From: Terripilifer sp031921685
GTDB taxonomy: Bacteria; Pseudomonadota; Alphaproteobacteria; Rhizobiales; Beijerinckiaceae
Assembly (NCBI RefSeq): GCF_031921685.1
Contig: NZ_JAPDHU010000001.1
Location: 558,001-622,000 of the forward strand
Length of the DNA stretch: 64,000 nucleotides
Direction: 5' to 3'
The notes below the pieces were generated by a model, which was given only the letters and a program-made list of their open reading frames with translations, ran no database searches and was not told where the DNA came from. Positions 16,748 to 26,375 of the stretch are shown piece by piece. The position numbers and the translations under genes are program-made. The number at the start of each line of letters is the position of its first letter. Within the stretch, counting starts at the first letter, position 1.

Positions 16748-19700
16748 ATGAACGACACGTCCGTAAAAGGTCCCGATTACTCCAAAACCCTGTTCCTGCC
16801 GCAGACGGATTTTCCGATGCGCGCCGGCCTGCCGCAGAAGGAACCGGAACTCCTCGCCCGCTGGGCCAAGATCGATCTCTACCGGAAGCTGCGCGAGGCC
16901 GGCCGCGGGCGGCCGAAATTCGTGCTGCACGATGGCCCGCCCTATGCCAACGGCAACATCCACATCGGCCATGCGCTCAACAAGATCCTCAAGGACATGG
17001 TGACGCGCAGCCAGCAGATGCTGGGCAAGGATTCCAACTATGTGCCGGGCTGGGACTGCCACGGCCTGCCGATCGAATGGAAGATCGAGGAAGACAATTA
17101 CCGCGCCAAGGGCAAGCAGAAGCCCGACTGGTCGGACCCCGCCGCCATGATCGCCTTCCGCAAGGAATGCCGCGCCTATGCCGAAAACTGGGTGTCGATC
17201 CAGCGCGAGGAATTCAAGCGCCTCGGCGTCGAGGGCGATTGGGCCCATCCCTATCTGACCATGAGCTTTCCGGCGGAAGCGCAGATCGCCCGCGAGATCA
17301 TGAAATTCGCCGCCAACGGCCTGCTCTATCGCGGCTCAAAACCCGTGATGTGGAGCGTGGTCGAACAGACGGCGTTGGCGGAAGCCGAGATCGAATACGA
17401 GGACTACACGTCCGACACGGTCTATGTCGCCTTTCCGGTAAAGAAGCTCGCCAAGGGCGTCGGCGATGCCGCGAAGCGCGCCATGCGCGATTCCGGCGAG
17501 AGCGATGAAGACATCGCCGGCGTCGATGCGATCAACGAAGAGCTGCAGGCCGCCTCCGTCGTCATCTGGACGACGACGCCCTGGACCCTGCCCGGCAACC
17601 GCGCGGTCGCCTTCTCACACAAGGTCGAATACGGCCTCTATCGCGTCGTCGAGGCACCAGAGGACAATTGGGCCAAGACCGGCGACAGCTATGTGCTGGC
17701 CGATCGTCTGGCCTCCGCCGTCTTCCAGGCGGCGCGCGTCGAGAAATTCGAGCGCGTGCGCGACGTCGATCCCTCCGACATCGCTGCGTGCAGCCATCCG
17801 CTGAGCCATCTGCCGGGCTATGGTTTCGACGTGCCGCTGCTCGACGGCGATCATGTCACCGACGATACCGGCACGGGCTTCGTCCACACCGCGCCAAGCC
17901 ATGGCCGCGAAGACTTCGACATCTGGATGGCCAATGGCCGGCTGTTGGCCGAACGCGGCATCGATACGCGCATCCCCTACACGGTTGCGCCGGATGGCTC
18001 CTACACCAAGGAAGCGCCGGGTTTCGAAGGCAAGCGCGTCCTCGACGACAAGGGCAAGAAGGGCGATGCCAATGACGCGGTGATCCAAGCGCTGATCGCC
18101 GCCGGCCATCTCGTCGCGCGCGGCAAGCTGAAACATCAATATCCCCATTCCTGGCGCTCGAAGAAGCCGGTGATCTTCCGCAATACGCCGCAATGGTTCA
18201 TCGCGATGGACAAGCCCTTCGCGAGCACGGAACCCAGCAATGGCGCGACCTTGCGCGACATCGCCTTGCAGGCGATCCAGGACACGCGCTGGGTGCCGGC
18301 GGCGGGCGAAAACCGCATCAACGGCATGATCGCCAACCGGCCCGATTGGGTGGTGTCGCGTCAGCGCGCCTGGGGCGTACCGATCGCCGTCTTCGTCAAG
18401 AAGGGCACGCATGAGCCTCTGGTCGACGAGACGGTGAACAAACGCATCGCCGATGCTTTCGAAAAGGAAGGCGCCGATGCCTGGTTCGCCGCCGACGCCA
18501 AGGCGCGCTTCCTCGCCAGCGATTACGATCACGACACCTACGACAAGATCGACGACGTGCTCGACGTCTGGTTCGATTCCGGATCGACCCATGCGTTCAC
18601 CCTGGAAGACCCGGTGCACTTCCCCGGCCTTGCCGGCATCAAGCGCGTGCGCGATGGCGGCCCCGACGAGGTCATGTATCTGGAAGGCTCCGACCAGCAT
18701 CGCGGCTGGTTCCATTCGTCGCTCTTGGAGAGCTGCGGCACGCGCGGCCATGCGCCCTATGACGTGGTGCTGACGCACGGCTTCGTGCTCGACGAGAACG
18801 GCCGTAAGATGTCGAAGTCGCTCGGCAATGTGGTCGCGCCGCAGACGGTGATCAAGGATTCCGGCGCCGACATCCTGCGCCTGTGGGTGGCGGCGTCCGA
18901 CTATTCGGACGATCTGCGCATCGGCAAGAATATCCTGACTACTTTCGTCGAAACCTATCGCAAGCTGCGCAACACCATCCGCTGGATGCTGGGCTCGCTG
19001 GCGCCGTTCACCGAAGCCGATCGGATCAAACCGGCCGACATGCCGGAGCTTGAACGGCTGATGCTGCATCGCCTTGCCGAGCTCGATGGCGAGGTGCGCG
19101 AGGCCTATCAGAAGTTCGACTACAAGAAGGTCATCGCGGCGCTCTCCGCCTTCATGACCAGCGATCTGTCGGCCTTCTATTTCGACGTGCGCAAGGACGC
19201 GCTCTATTGCGATCCGCTGTCGAGCCGCACGCGCAAGGCGGCGCTGACCGTGATCGACGAGATCTTCAAGCGCGTGACGACCTGGTTCGCGCCGATCCTC
19301 GCCTTCACCTGCGAAGAGGCGTGGCTGTCGCGTTATCCCTCGGAAGACGGTTCGGTGCATCTGCAAGCCTTCCCCGACACGCCGGCGGCGTGGCGCGACG
19401 AGGCTTTGGCGCAGAAATGGCGCACCATCCGCACTGTCCGCCGGGTGGTCACCGGCGCGCTCGAGATCGAGCGGGCGCAAAAGCGCATCGGCTCGTCGCT
19501 GGAAGCCTGCCCGGTCGTCACCATCGCCGACCAGGCGGTTTATGACGCGGTGATGAGCGTCGATTTCGCCGAAGTCTGCATCACCTCCGGCATCGTGGTG
19601 AAGCTCGGCGACGGCCCGGCGGAGGCCTTCCGGGCCGACGACGTGAAGGGCGTGGCCGTGACCTCGGCCCCTGCCTCGGGCATCAAATGCGCCCGGTCGT

Positions 19701-19816
19701 GGAAATATTTCGACCCGGCGACGGCTGAAGCTGACTATCCGGGCGTGACGCCGCGCGACGCCCAGGCCTTGCGTGAGCTGAAAGCCGCCGGGCGGTTGCC
19801 AGGAAACGCCGCATGA
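16748..19816 (+). CDS. ileS: Isoleucyl-tRNA synthetase
   Basis: A 1022-residue class I synthetase that charges tRNA-Ile. The HIGH motif is in NGNIHIGHALNK (about residue 75), KMSKS in GRKMSKSLGN (about 686-690), and editing-domain motifs are in between (VVIWTTTPWTLPGNRAV). The C-terminal end has a single Cys (IKCARSWKYF) rather than the Cys4 zinc knuckle of the E. coli enzyme. It is longer than the E. coli enzyme (938) because of an insertion around residues 230-260. Its stop overlaps the lspA start by 4 bp. Confidence 0.97.
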   Translation: MNDTSVKGPDYSKTLFLPQTDFPMRAGLPQKEPELLARWAKIDLYRKLREAGRGRPKFVLHDGPPYANGNIHIGHALNKILKDMVTRSQQMLGKDSNYVPGWDCHGLPIEWKIEEDNYRAKGKQKPDWSDPAAMIAFRKECRAYAENWVSIQREEFKRLGVEGDWAHPYLTMSFPAEAQIAREIMKFAANGLLYRGSKPVMWSVVEQTALAEAEIEYEDYTSDTVYVAFPVKKLAKGVGDAAKRAMRDSGESDEDIAGVDAINEELQAASVVIWTTTPWTLPGNRAVAFSHKVEYGLYRVVEAPEDNWAKTGDSYVLADRLASAVFQAARVEKFERVRDVDPSDIAACSHPLSHLPGYGFDVPLLDGDHVTDDTGTGFVHTAPSHGREDFDIWMANGRLLAERGIDTRIPYTVAPDGSYTKEAPGFEGKRVLDDKGKKGDANDAVIQALIAAGHLVARGKLKHQYPHSWRSKKPVIFRNTPQWFIAMDKPFASTEPSNGATLRDIALQAIQDTRWVPAAGENRINGMIANRPDWVVSRQRAWGVPIAVFVKKGTHEPLVDETVNKRIADAFEKEGADAWFAADAKARFLASDYDHDTYDKIDDVLDVWFDSGSTHAFTLEDPVHFPGLAGIKRVRDGGPDEVMYLEGSDQHRGWFHSSLLESCGTRGHAPYDVVLTHGFVLDENGRKMSKSLGNVVAPQTVIKDSGADILRLWVAASDYSDDLRIGKNILTTFVETYRKLRNTIRWMLGSLAPFTEADRIKPADMPELERLMLHRLAELDGEVREAYQKFDYKKVIAALSAFMTSDLSAFYFDVRKDALYCDPLSSRTRKAALTVIDEIFKRVTTWFAPILAFTCEEAWLSRYPSEDGSVHLQAFPDTPAAWRDEALAQKWRTIRTVRRVVTGALEIERAQKRIGSSLEACPVVTIADQAVYDAVMSVDFAEVCITSGIVVKLGDGPAEAFRADDVKGVAVTSAPASGIKCARSWKYFDPATAEADYPGVTPRDAQALRELKAAGRLPGNAA

Positions 19817-20316
19817 CGCCACGCGTCCTCGGTCTCTTCGCCATCTTTCTGGCCCTGGTCATCGACCAGGGCCACAAGCACTGGATGCTCTATACTTATG
19901 ACATCGGCGCCCGGCAGCCGGTGTCGGTGACCCCCTGGTTCGACCTGGTGTTGGTCTTCAACACCGGCATTTCCTATTCCTGGCTGCAGGTGCATCCGCT
20001 GATTCTGCTGGCGCTGATGGCGACGGCCGTGCTGTTCCTGGCGATCTGGCTGTGGCGGGCCGGCAGCGCGCTGACCACCTTCGGCCTCGGCCTGATCATC
20101 GGCGGGGCCCTTGGGAATGCCTATGACCGCTGGCAATATGGCGCAGTCGCAGATTTCTTTTATTTCCATATGGATACAGAGCGTTACGGACGCCTGTCCT
20201 GGTATGTTTTCAACCTCGCCGACGTCGCCATCGTTGCCGGTGTGGCCCTCTTGCTGTATGAAACACTCTTTACAGGAGAAAGCCGGCAGGATCGCGCGGA
20301 TGGCGCAGTCGGCTAA
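19813..20316 (+). CDS. lspA: Lipoprotein signal peptidase (signal peptidase II)
   Basis: A 167-residue inner-membrane aspartyl peptidase that removes signal peptides from prolipoproteins. Four hydrophobic helices are visible, and the two catalytic Asp residues are in GNAYDRW and FNLADV. The N-terminal Asp of VIDQGHKHWM is the family D-Q-x-x-K/H motif. ATGA overlap with ileS shows translational coupling, the conserved ileS-lspA pair. Confidence 0.96.
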   Translation: MTPRVLGLFAIFLALVIDQGHKHWMLYTYDIGARQPVSVTPWFDLVLVFNTGISYSWLQVHPLILLALMATAVLFLAIWLWRAGSALTTFGLGLIIGGALGNAYDRWQYGAVADFFYFHMDTERYGRLSWYVFNLADVAIVAGVALLLYETLFTGESRQDRADGAVG

Positions 20317-20393
20317 AGTAGAGCCGTGGCGCCACTAAATCGCCCTCAATGGCGGGCAGGTTCGGCGGCTCAATTTCGCGAGTGAGGAAGAGT

Positions 20394-21128
20394 ATGACCC
20401 TTCGCATGCCGGCCCTGGGCCGCACGATCACGCTGGCGGCGGCCGCCGCCCTGACCGGAGGCTTTCTGGCGGTGACGCCGGCGAGCGCACTCGACGATGG
20501 CGACCAAAGCTTTCTGGAGACCGTGAAGGGTCTCGCCGGCTATGCCATCGGTTTTGGCATGGGCGCCAGCGACGAGGACGAAAAGCCGCGCATTCAGTAT
20601 CGCGAGCGCGCGCCGCTGGTGCTGCCGCGCGATAAATCGGCCCTGCCGGCTCCCGGCAACGGCGCCGCCGCGCGCAATCCCAACTGGCCGCAGGATTATG
20701 ACGAAGCCCGTCGCCTGAAGGCCAATGCCGCCAAGAACCGCAACCGGGACCTCGATTACAGCGGCAGCGCCCGGATGAGCAACGAGGAACTGGCCCGCGG
20801 CCGCACCGCCCGGCCCGCCGCGCGCAACCCCGGCGACGAACAATGCGGCGCCGGCGGCACCAATAGCTATGGCGAAATCTGCAATCAGGCCCGCTACTGG
20901 TATGTGATGAAGAATACCCGCAGCAAGGAAGACACCAGCCGCGACCTGCAGGCGGGCGTCGAGCCGGACCGCAAGGCCCTGACCGATCCGCCGACGGGCC
21001 TGCGCCGCGCCACCACGACGGTCAAGGCGACCGTCGAGGCGCCGCGCGAGGAAGTGCCGCTTCTCGATGCAGCCGGCCAGGCGCGCGAGGAAGCGCGTAT
21101 CCGTCGCGAGCGGTACGAGAATCAGTAG
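20394..21128 (+). CDS. Secreted hypothetical protein downstream of lspA
   Basis: A 244-residue protein with a signal peptide (about residues 1-33, ending PASALDDG). A Gly-rich segment GLAGYAIGFGMG (about 46-57) is followed by a Pro/Arg/Asn-rich mature region with NPNWPQDYDEARRLKANAAKNR. A C-terminal helical charged end follows. A Cys pair in EQCGAGGTNSYGEICNQ may form a disulphide. It resembles small proteins often found after lspA in Hyphomicrobiales, but I do not recognise a defined family. Start ATG 20394 follows GAGGAAG. A strong terminator follows. Confidence 0.75.
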   Translation: MTLRMPALGRTITLAAAAALTGGFLAVTPASALDDGDQSFLETVKGLAGYAIGFGMGASDEDEKPRIQYRERAPLVLPRDKSALPAPGNGAAARNPNWPQDYDEARRLKANAAKNRNRDLDYSGSARMSNEELARGRTARPAARNPGDEQCGAGGTNSYGEICNQARYWYVMKNTRSKEDTSRDLQAGVEPDRKALTDPPTGLRRATTTVKATVEAPREEVPLLDAAGQAREEARIRRERYENQ

Positions 21129-21161
21129 ACGTTTCGCCGTCTGACGGACCGAAAAGATCAG

Positions 21162-21192
21162 AAAGCGCGTTTCTCACGAAACGCGCTTTTCT
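21162..21192 (+). terminator. Rho-independent terminator
   Basis: AAAGCGCGTTTC (21162-21173), loop TCAC, GAAACGCGCTTT (21178-21189) then TTCTC: a perfect 12-bp stem with a short U-rich tail. It ends the ileS-lspA-hypothetical transcript. Confidence 0.85.
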
Positions 21193-21340
21193 CTTGCGCG
21201 AGTAACCCTACGAGCAAGCTCGGCAGTCCCCCGTACCGCGGGGCATGACGAACGCAACCTGAGCACCTATATTGCGTCTTTCCGAACCGCCGCTCCCCCG
21301 CCAGGGGCAAACGGCGGAGCGACATGCGGAAGGAACGCAA

Positions 21341-22702
21341 TTGACAGTTCAAGCCCAGGGAAAAGGCGCTAGCGCCGCCCTCACGCCCCATGCGACGGCC
21401 CCCGACGCGAAAGGCGCAGGCCCCGATATCGGCCACTTCCATCTCGCCAACGGATTGGAAGTCGTTGTTATTCCCGACAATCGCGCGCCCGTCGCCACCC
21501 ATATGGTGTGGTATCGCAACGGCTCCGCCGATGATCCGGTCGGCAAGTCAGGCATAGCGCACTTCCTTGAACATTTGATGTTCAAAGGCACGGCTCGGCA
21601 TCCCAAGGGCGAATTCTCGGAAATCGTCGCCGAACTCGGCGGCCAGGAGAACGCCTTCACCTCGATCGACTACACCGCCTATTACCAGCGCGTGCCGAAA
21701 GAGCATCTGCCCGTCGTGATGGATTTCGAAGCGGACCGGATGACCAATCTGGTGCTCACCGACGATGTGGTGACGCCGGAACGCGATGTCGTGCTGGAAG
21801 AGCGCCGCATGCGCACCGACAGCGATCCCGCCGCGCAGCTCGGCGAAGCGGTGCAGGCCGCGCTCTATACGCATCACCCCTATGGCAAGCCGATCATCGG
21901 TTGGGAGCATGAGATCGAAGGGCTCGATCGCAACGATGCGCTCACCTATTACAAGCGCTTCTATACGCCCGAGAACGCCGTTCTCGTCATCGCCGGCGAC
22001 GTGACCAGCGACGAAGTGCGCGCGCTCGCCGAAGAAACCTACGGCAAGATTCCGGCGCGGGGCGAAGCGCCCCGTCGCACCCGCACCAAGGAGCCGCCGC
22101 CGCGCGCCCATCGCCTCGTCCAGCTCGCCGATGAAAAGGTCGAGCAGCCGAGCGAACAGCGCGTCTATCTGGTGCCCTCCTACACGACGGCGGAACCTGG
22201 CGAAGCGGAAGCGCTCGAACTCGCCTCCCATCTCTTGGGCGGCGGCCCGACGAGCCGGCTCTATCACGCTCTCGTCGTCGACAAGAAGATCGCGGTCGCC
22301 GCCGGCACCTATTACATGGGCACGTCGCTCGACGATACGCGCTTCTATGCCTATGCGGTGCCCGCCCCCGACGTCTCGCTCGAAACACTCGACGCGGCAG
22401 TCGGCGCCGTCATCGATGCGATGGCAAAAACGCCGGTGCCGGAAGGCGATCTGGCCCGCGCCAAGACCCGGCTCATTGCCGATGCGGTCTATGCGCAGGA
22501 CAGCCAGACGTCGCTGGCGCGCTGGTATGGCGCGGCACTGACGACCGGCCATACGGTCAAGGACGTGAAGGAATGGCCTAATCGTATCGATGCCGTGACC
22601 GCCGAACAGGTGCGCGCCGCGGTGGCGAAGTGGCTGACGCCCAATCGTGCCGTGACCGGCTTCCTGCGGATGAAAGACGACGGCGAAGCGCAGGCGGCCT
22701 AA
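21341..22702 (+). CDS. M16 family zinc metallopeptidase, catalytic member
   Basis: A 453-residue inverzincin. The zinc-binding HxxEH is in IAHFLEHLMFKG (about residues 68-79), with the downstream Glu in the ENAFTSIDYTAYYQRV segment region. Two M16 half-domains follow, the second starting near YLVPSYTTAEPGEAEALELASHLLGGG. I prefer TTG 21341, with GGAAGGAACGCAA directly before it, over the upstream TTG 21272; neither is an ATG. It pairs with the next gene, a degenerate M16 protein, forming the processing-peptidase-like heterodimer known in proteobacteria. The mature protein's compartment is not clear. Confidence 0.88.
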   Translation: MTVQAQGKGASAALTPHATAPDAKGAGPDIGHFHLANGLEVVVIPDNRAPVATHMVWYRNGSADDPVGKSGIAHFLEHLMFKGTARHPKGEFSEIVAELGGQENAFTSIDYTAYYQRVPKEHLPVVMDFEADRMTNLVLTDDVVTPERDVVLEERRMRTDSDPAAQLGEAVQAALYTHHPYGKPIIGWEHEIEGLDRNDALTYYKRFYTPENAVLVIAGDVTSDEVRALAEETYGKIPARGEAPRRTRTKEPPPRAHRLVQLADEKVEQPSEQRVYLVPSYTTAEPGEAEALELASHLLGGGPTSRLYHALVVDKKIAVAAGTYYMGTSLDDTRFYAYAVPAPDVSLETLDAAVGAVIDAMAKTPVPEGDLARAKTRLIADAVYAQDSQTSLARWYGAALTTGHTVKDVKEWPNRIDAVTAEQVRAAVAKWLTPNRAVTGFLRMKDDGEAQAA

Positions 22703-22720
22703 CCGCCACGCCTTATTCCT

Positions 22721-22751
22721 AGCGTATCCGCGCCCTTCGGCGCGGGACGCT
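22721..22751 (+). terminator. Hairpin between the two M16 genes
   Basis: AGCGTATCCGCGCC (22721-22734) pairs, with one bulge, with GGCGCGGGACGCT (22739-22751), followed by GTATTTGTTT. The U tract is weak, so it could be a partial terminator or an mRNA-processing hairpin that sets the ratio of the two subunits. Confidence 0.5.
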
Positions 22752-22776
22752 GTATTTGTTTCGAGTTGGATTGATC

Positions 22777-24057
22777 ATGAACGCAGCAGCAGAAATCCGC
22801 AGCAAGAGCCGCGCCGAAACCGTCCAGAAAATCGTCACACCGCGCGGCATCGAAGTCTGGTTGGTGGAAGACTATGCCGTCCCGCTTGTCGCCGTAGACT
22901 TTGCTTTCAAGGGTGGTTCGACCCAGGATCCCACGGGCCTTTCGGGCACGGCGACCGTGCTCGCCGGTCTGCTTGACGAGGGCGCCGGCACGCTCGATGC
23001 CGATGCCTTCCATCGGGCGCTGGACGACAAGGCGATCGAACTGTCGTTTCATACCGGCCAGGACAATTTCCATGGCGAGATGAAAACCCTGTCGCGGAAT
23101 ATCGACGCGGCTTTCGACATGCTGCGCCTCGCGGTCAACGAGCCGCGCTTCGACACGGATGCGATCGAACGGGTGCGCAGCCAGCTCATCGCCGGCCTGC
23201 GCCACGAAGCCAACGATCCCAATGCGGTGTCCGGCAAGGCGTGGCGGGAGGCGGCCTTCCCGCATCATCCCTATGGCCTGCCGACCGGCGGCAGCCTGGA
23301 GAGCGTACCGCTGATCGGCCGCGAGCACATCGCGGCGTTGCGGCAACGGCTGTTCGCGCTGAGCAATCTCAAGGTCGCCGTCGTCGGCGCCATCGATGCC
23401 GACCGGCTGGCGAAACTCATCGATCGCGTGTTCGGCGCCCTGCCGGCCGCACCGTCGCTGACCGCCATTCCCGACATCGCGCCGCAAGGTGCGGGCACCC
23501 GCAAGGTGATCGAGATCGACGTGCCGCAGTCGACCCTGCGCTTCAGCCTGCCGGGCATTGCCCGCCATGACGCCGATTTCATCACCGGCGCCGTGGTCAA
23601 TCATATTCTCGGCGGTGGCGTGTTCTCCGCCCGCCTGTTCAAGGAAGTGCGCGAAAAGCGCGGCCTCGCCTATTCGGTGTGGACGCAATTGCACGCCAAC
23701 GACCATACCGCGCTGTTCTCGGGCGGCACGTCGACCAAGAACGAGCGCGCTGCCGAATCCCTTCAGGTGATCGAGGAAGAGATCAACAAGATCGCCGAGA
23801 CCGGGCCGACCGCCGAGGAACTGGCGAAAGCGCAGAAATATATGATCGGCTCTTATGCGCTGCGTTTCGACACATCGACCAAGATCGCCGCCAATCTCGT
23901 GTCCTTGCAGACAGACGGCTATCCGGTCGATTATCTCGATCGCCGCAACGGCCTGATCGCCGCCGTCACCCTCGACGACGCGCGCCGCGTCGCCAAGCGC
24001 CTGTTCGATCACGAACGGCTGCTGGTGGCCGTGGCCGGCAAGCCCTCGGGGCTTTGA
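22777..24057 (+). CDS. M16 family protein, degenerate (non-catalytic) member
   Basis: A 426-residue M16-fold protein. Where the catalytic partner has HFLEH, this one has LSGTATVLAGLLDEGAG, so the zinc site is lost. The later glycine-rich loop (NHILGGGVFSARLFKEVREKRGLAYSVW, about 283-310) is kept; this region helps bind substrate in heterodimeric M16 pairs. The start is ATG 22777; the longer TTG frame is not supported. Co-transcribed with the preceding gene, 74 bp apart. Confidence 0.88.
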   Translation: MNAAAEIRSKSRAETVQKIVTPRGIEVWLVEDYAVPLVAVDFAFKGGSTQDPTGLSGTATVLAGLLDEGAGTLDADAFHRALDDKAIELSFHTGQDNFHGEMKTLSRNIDAAFDMLRLAVNEPRFDTDAIERVRSQLIAGLRHEANDPNAVSGKAWREAAFPHHPYGLPTGGSLESVPLIGREHIAALRQRLFALSNLKVAVVGAIDADRLAKLIDRVFGALPAAPSLTAIPDIAPQGAGTRKVIEIDVPQSTLRFSLPGIARHDADFITGAVVNHILGGGVFSARLFKEVREKRGLAYSVWTQLHANDHTALFSGGTSTKNERAAESLQVIEEEINKIAETGPTAEELAKAQKYMIGSYALRFDTSTKIAANLVSLQTDGYPVDYLDRRNGLIAAVTLDDARRVAKRLFDHERLLVAVAGKPSGL

Positions 24058-24075
24058 CGATTTACCGCGAGCTCT

Positions 24076-24218
24076 GTGTCATCCCGGACACGCGAAGCGT
24101 GATCCGGGAGCCAGGGCAAACGGTAAAACGTTGCGCGCTAAACGCACCCGATCAGTCCCGCCCAGTCTCTACCACACGCCCCTGGCTCCCGGGTCGCCTG
24201 CGGCGCCCGGGATGACAC
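24076..24218. repeat. Family B bipartite palindromic element, copy B1
   Basis: The left arm begins GTGTCATCCCGGACACGCGA at 24076 and has an internal CACGC-GAA-GCGTG hairpin. The right arm from 24179 runs CCCCTGGCTCCCGGG to GATGACAC at 24218, with its own GGCGC-type hairpin. Inner module: TCTACCACACGCC next to the right arm. It lies between the M16 gene and the next ABC operon. Confidence 0.88.
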
Positions 24219-24323
24219 GGAGAGTTCTGCAACATCTACCAGACTAGACAGCACCTAGCTTTCCGGGTGAACCTGTCTCCACCGAGCGCGCCATGACGCG
24301 CAGGTCCGATGGGGAGGGAAGCC

Positions 24324-25487
24324 ATGAGGATCGTATGTTCCGCGCTAGCGGCGACAGCACTCACGCTGGCAGGCTTTGCCGCGCAAGCGCAAGAGACGGT
24401 GAAGATCGGCATTCTGCAAAGCTTTTCGGGCATCACATCGCTGGGCGGCCAGCAGGCCGACGGCGCCGTCAAACTGTTCATGAAGAAATATGGCGACACC
24501 GCCGGCGGCAAGAAGATCGAACTCATTCGCCGCGATACGACAGGTCCCAATCCGGAAGTCGCCAAACGGCTGGTGCAGGAAGTCGTCACCCGCGAACGCG
24601 TCAATCTGCTGATCGGACCGGACTACACGCCCAATACATTGGCCGCGGCGCCGATCCTGATGGAAGCCAAGGTGCCGTCCTTCGTCACCGGCGCGGCAAC
24701 CACGGGCATCATCGGCGAGAAATCGAAATATTCGACGCGCACTTTCTTCGCCGTGCCGCAACTGTGCCGGCCGCTTGCCGCCTATGCGGTGAAGAACGGC
24801 TGGAAGCGCGTTTATGTCGCCGTCGCCGATTTCGCACCCGGCCATGACTGCGAGAAATATTTCCTGGACGCGCTGAAAGAGGCCAATGGCGAACTGGCCG
24901 GCAATGTGCGCATCCCGGTCTCCAATCCGGAATTCTCCGGCTATATGCAACGCATCCGCGATGCCAAGGCGGATGCGGTGTTCATCTTCATGCCGATCGG
25001 CGAATTGAGCATCGGCATTCTGCGCGCCATCAACGATTCCGGCCTCAAGAGCACCGGCATCAAGATCATGGGCACCGGCGACATCACCGACGAGACCTAT
25101 ATCGACGCTGTCGGCGATGCGGCGATCGGCACGATCACTACCGGCATCTATTCGACCCAGCACAATTCGCCTTTGAATAAGGAATTCGTCAAGGAATGGG
25201 CGGAATTGAACGGCAAGCAACGCATCGGCTGGGGCGCGCTGGCGGTCTATGATTCCATGCGCCTCACCTATGATGCGCTGAACGCCCAAGGCTCGGGCAA
25301 GTTCGATCCGGACAAGTTCATTTCCTTCGTCCATGGCCGCACGTTCGAGAGCCCGCGTGGCCCCGTCACCATCGACAAGAGCAACGGCGACATCATCCAG
25401 AACATCTACATCCGCCGCGTCGATAAGGTGGACGGCGTGTTGCAGAACGTCGAGATCGAGAGTTTCAGCAACGTCGGATTTAAATAG
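24324..25487 (+). CDS. ABC transporter substrate-binding protein, branched-chain amino acid type (LivK-like)
   Basis: A 387-residue periplasmic protein. Signal peptide residues 1-22 end AAQAQ. The mature start ETVKIGILQSFSGITSLGGQ is the Peripla_BP_6 pattern. Later segments (TGPNPEVAKRLVQEVVTRERVNLLIGP, GDITDETYIDAVGDAAIGTITTGIY) fit the family. ATG 24324 has GGGGAGGGAAG before it. It is the first gene of a five-gene operon with two permeases and two ATPases. The ligand may be an amino acid, amide or aromatic acid; the sequence does not tell. Confidence 0.92.
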   Translation: MRIVCSALAATALTLAGFAAQAQETVKIGILQSFSGITSLGGQQADGAVKLFMKKYGDTAGGKKIELIRRDTTGPNPEVAKRLVQEVVTRERVNLLIGPDYTPNTLAAAPILMEAKVPSFVTGAATTGIIGEKSKYSTRTFFAVPQLCRPLAAYAVKNGWKRVYVAVADFAPGHDCEKYFLDALKEANGELAGNVRIPVSNPEFSGYMQRIRDAKADAVFIFMPIGELSIGILRAINDSGLKSTGIKIMGTGDITDETYIDAVGDAAIGTITTGIYSTQHNSPLNKEFVKEWAELNGKQRIGWGALAVYDSMRLTYDALNAQGSGKFDPDKFISFVHGRTFESPRGPVTIDKSNGDIIQNIYIRRVDKVDGVLQNVEIESFSNVGFK

Positions 25488-25511
25488 CCCGCAGTCGCTG
25501 GAGCCCCTCTC

Positions 25512-26375
25512 ATGACGGCTGTTCTGACGGTGCTCTTCAACGGCATCGCCTATGGCTTCCTGCTGTTCATCATGTCGGTCGGGCTCTCGGTCACGCTCGG
25601 CATGATGAACTTCGTCAATCTGGCGCAGGCCAGCTTTTCGATGTTCGGCGGCTATGTGATGATCATGGCCATGCAGTGGTTCGGCATTCCGTTCCTTTTG
25701 ACCTTGCCGCTGGTCTTCATCGCCATCGGCCTTCTCTCGGTCATCATGGAACGGCTGGTGTTCCGGCACTTCTACAACACCGACGACCTGACGCAGGTGC
25801 TGTTGACCATCGGCCTGGTGTTCATGTCGATCGCCACCGCCACCTATTTCTGGGGCGGCACCTATCAGCGCATCGACATGCCGCCGTGGCTCATCGGCCA
25901 ACGCGAGATTTTCGGCTTGACCCTTGAAACCTATCGCATCTTCCTGATCGCCATCGGTCTGGCCATGGCGCTGGCCTTGATCCTGGGACTGGAGCGCACG
26001 CGCTTTGGCGCCATGGTGCGCGCCTGCGTCGACAATCGCCGGGTGGCCGGGGCTTGCGGTTTGAACACCGGCCTGATCTTCGCGCTTACCTTCGCCGTCG
26101 GTGGCGGGCTCGCCGGGCTTGGCGGCGCGCTGTCGGCCAATCTCCTCGGTCTCGATCCGAACTTTCCGCTGCGCTATCTCGTCTATCTCTTGATCATCGT
26201 CTCGGTCGGCGGCATGGGCACGATCAGCGGCACTTTGATCGCCGGCATCGCGCTCGGCGTCGCCGATGTGATGGGCAAATATTACTTCCCGCAGTTTGGC
26301 GGCTTCGTCATCTATGTGCTGACGGTGCTGTGCATGCTGTGGCGCCCGCAAGGCCTGATGGGGCGCAAAGCATGA
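25512..26375 (+). CDS. Branched-chain amino acid-type ABC permease (LivH-like)
   Basis: A 287-residue inner-membrane protein with about eight hydrophobic helices. The opening NGIAYGFLLFIMSVGLSVTLGMMNFVNLAQASFSMFGGY is the typical LivH start. The conserved cytoplasmic loop region is TRFGAMVRACVDNRRVAGACGLNTG. The end, MLWRPQGLMGRK, is also family-typical. Its stop overlaps the LivM start (ATGA). Confidence 0.95.
   Translation: MTAVLTVLFNGIAYGFLLFIMSVGLSVTLGMMNFVNLAQASFSMFGGYVMIMAMQWFGIPFLLTLPLVFIAIGLLSVIMERLVFRHFYNTDDLTQVLLTIGLVFMSIATATYFWGGTYQRIDMPPWLIGQREIFGLTLETYRIFLIAIGLAMALALILGLERTRFGAMVRACVDNRRVAGACGLNTGLIFALTFAVGGGLAGLGGALSANLLGLDPNFPLRYLVYLLIIVSVGGMGTISGTLIAGIALGVADVMGKYYFPQFGGFVIYVLTVLCMLWRPQGLMGRKA

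Noticed and set aside
17615..19822. A 735-codon open frame on the minus strand opposite ileS
   Set aside because: It is a shadow of the high-GC third-codon bias of ileS; its translation is Arg/His/Asp-rich without motifs and ileS is certain.
24345..26351. A 668-codon minus-strand frame opposite the binding protein and LivH genes
   Set aside because: Shadow frame of Asp/His/Gln-rich composition; the ABC genes are unambiguous.
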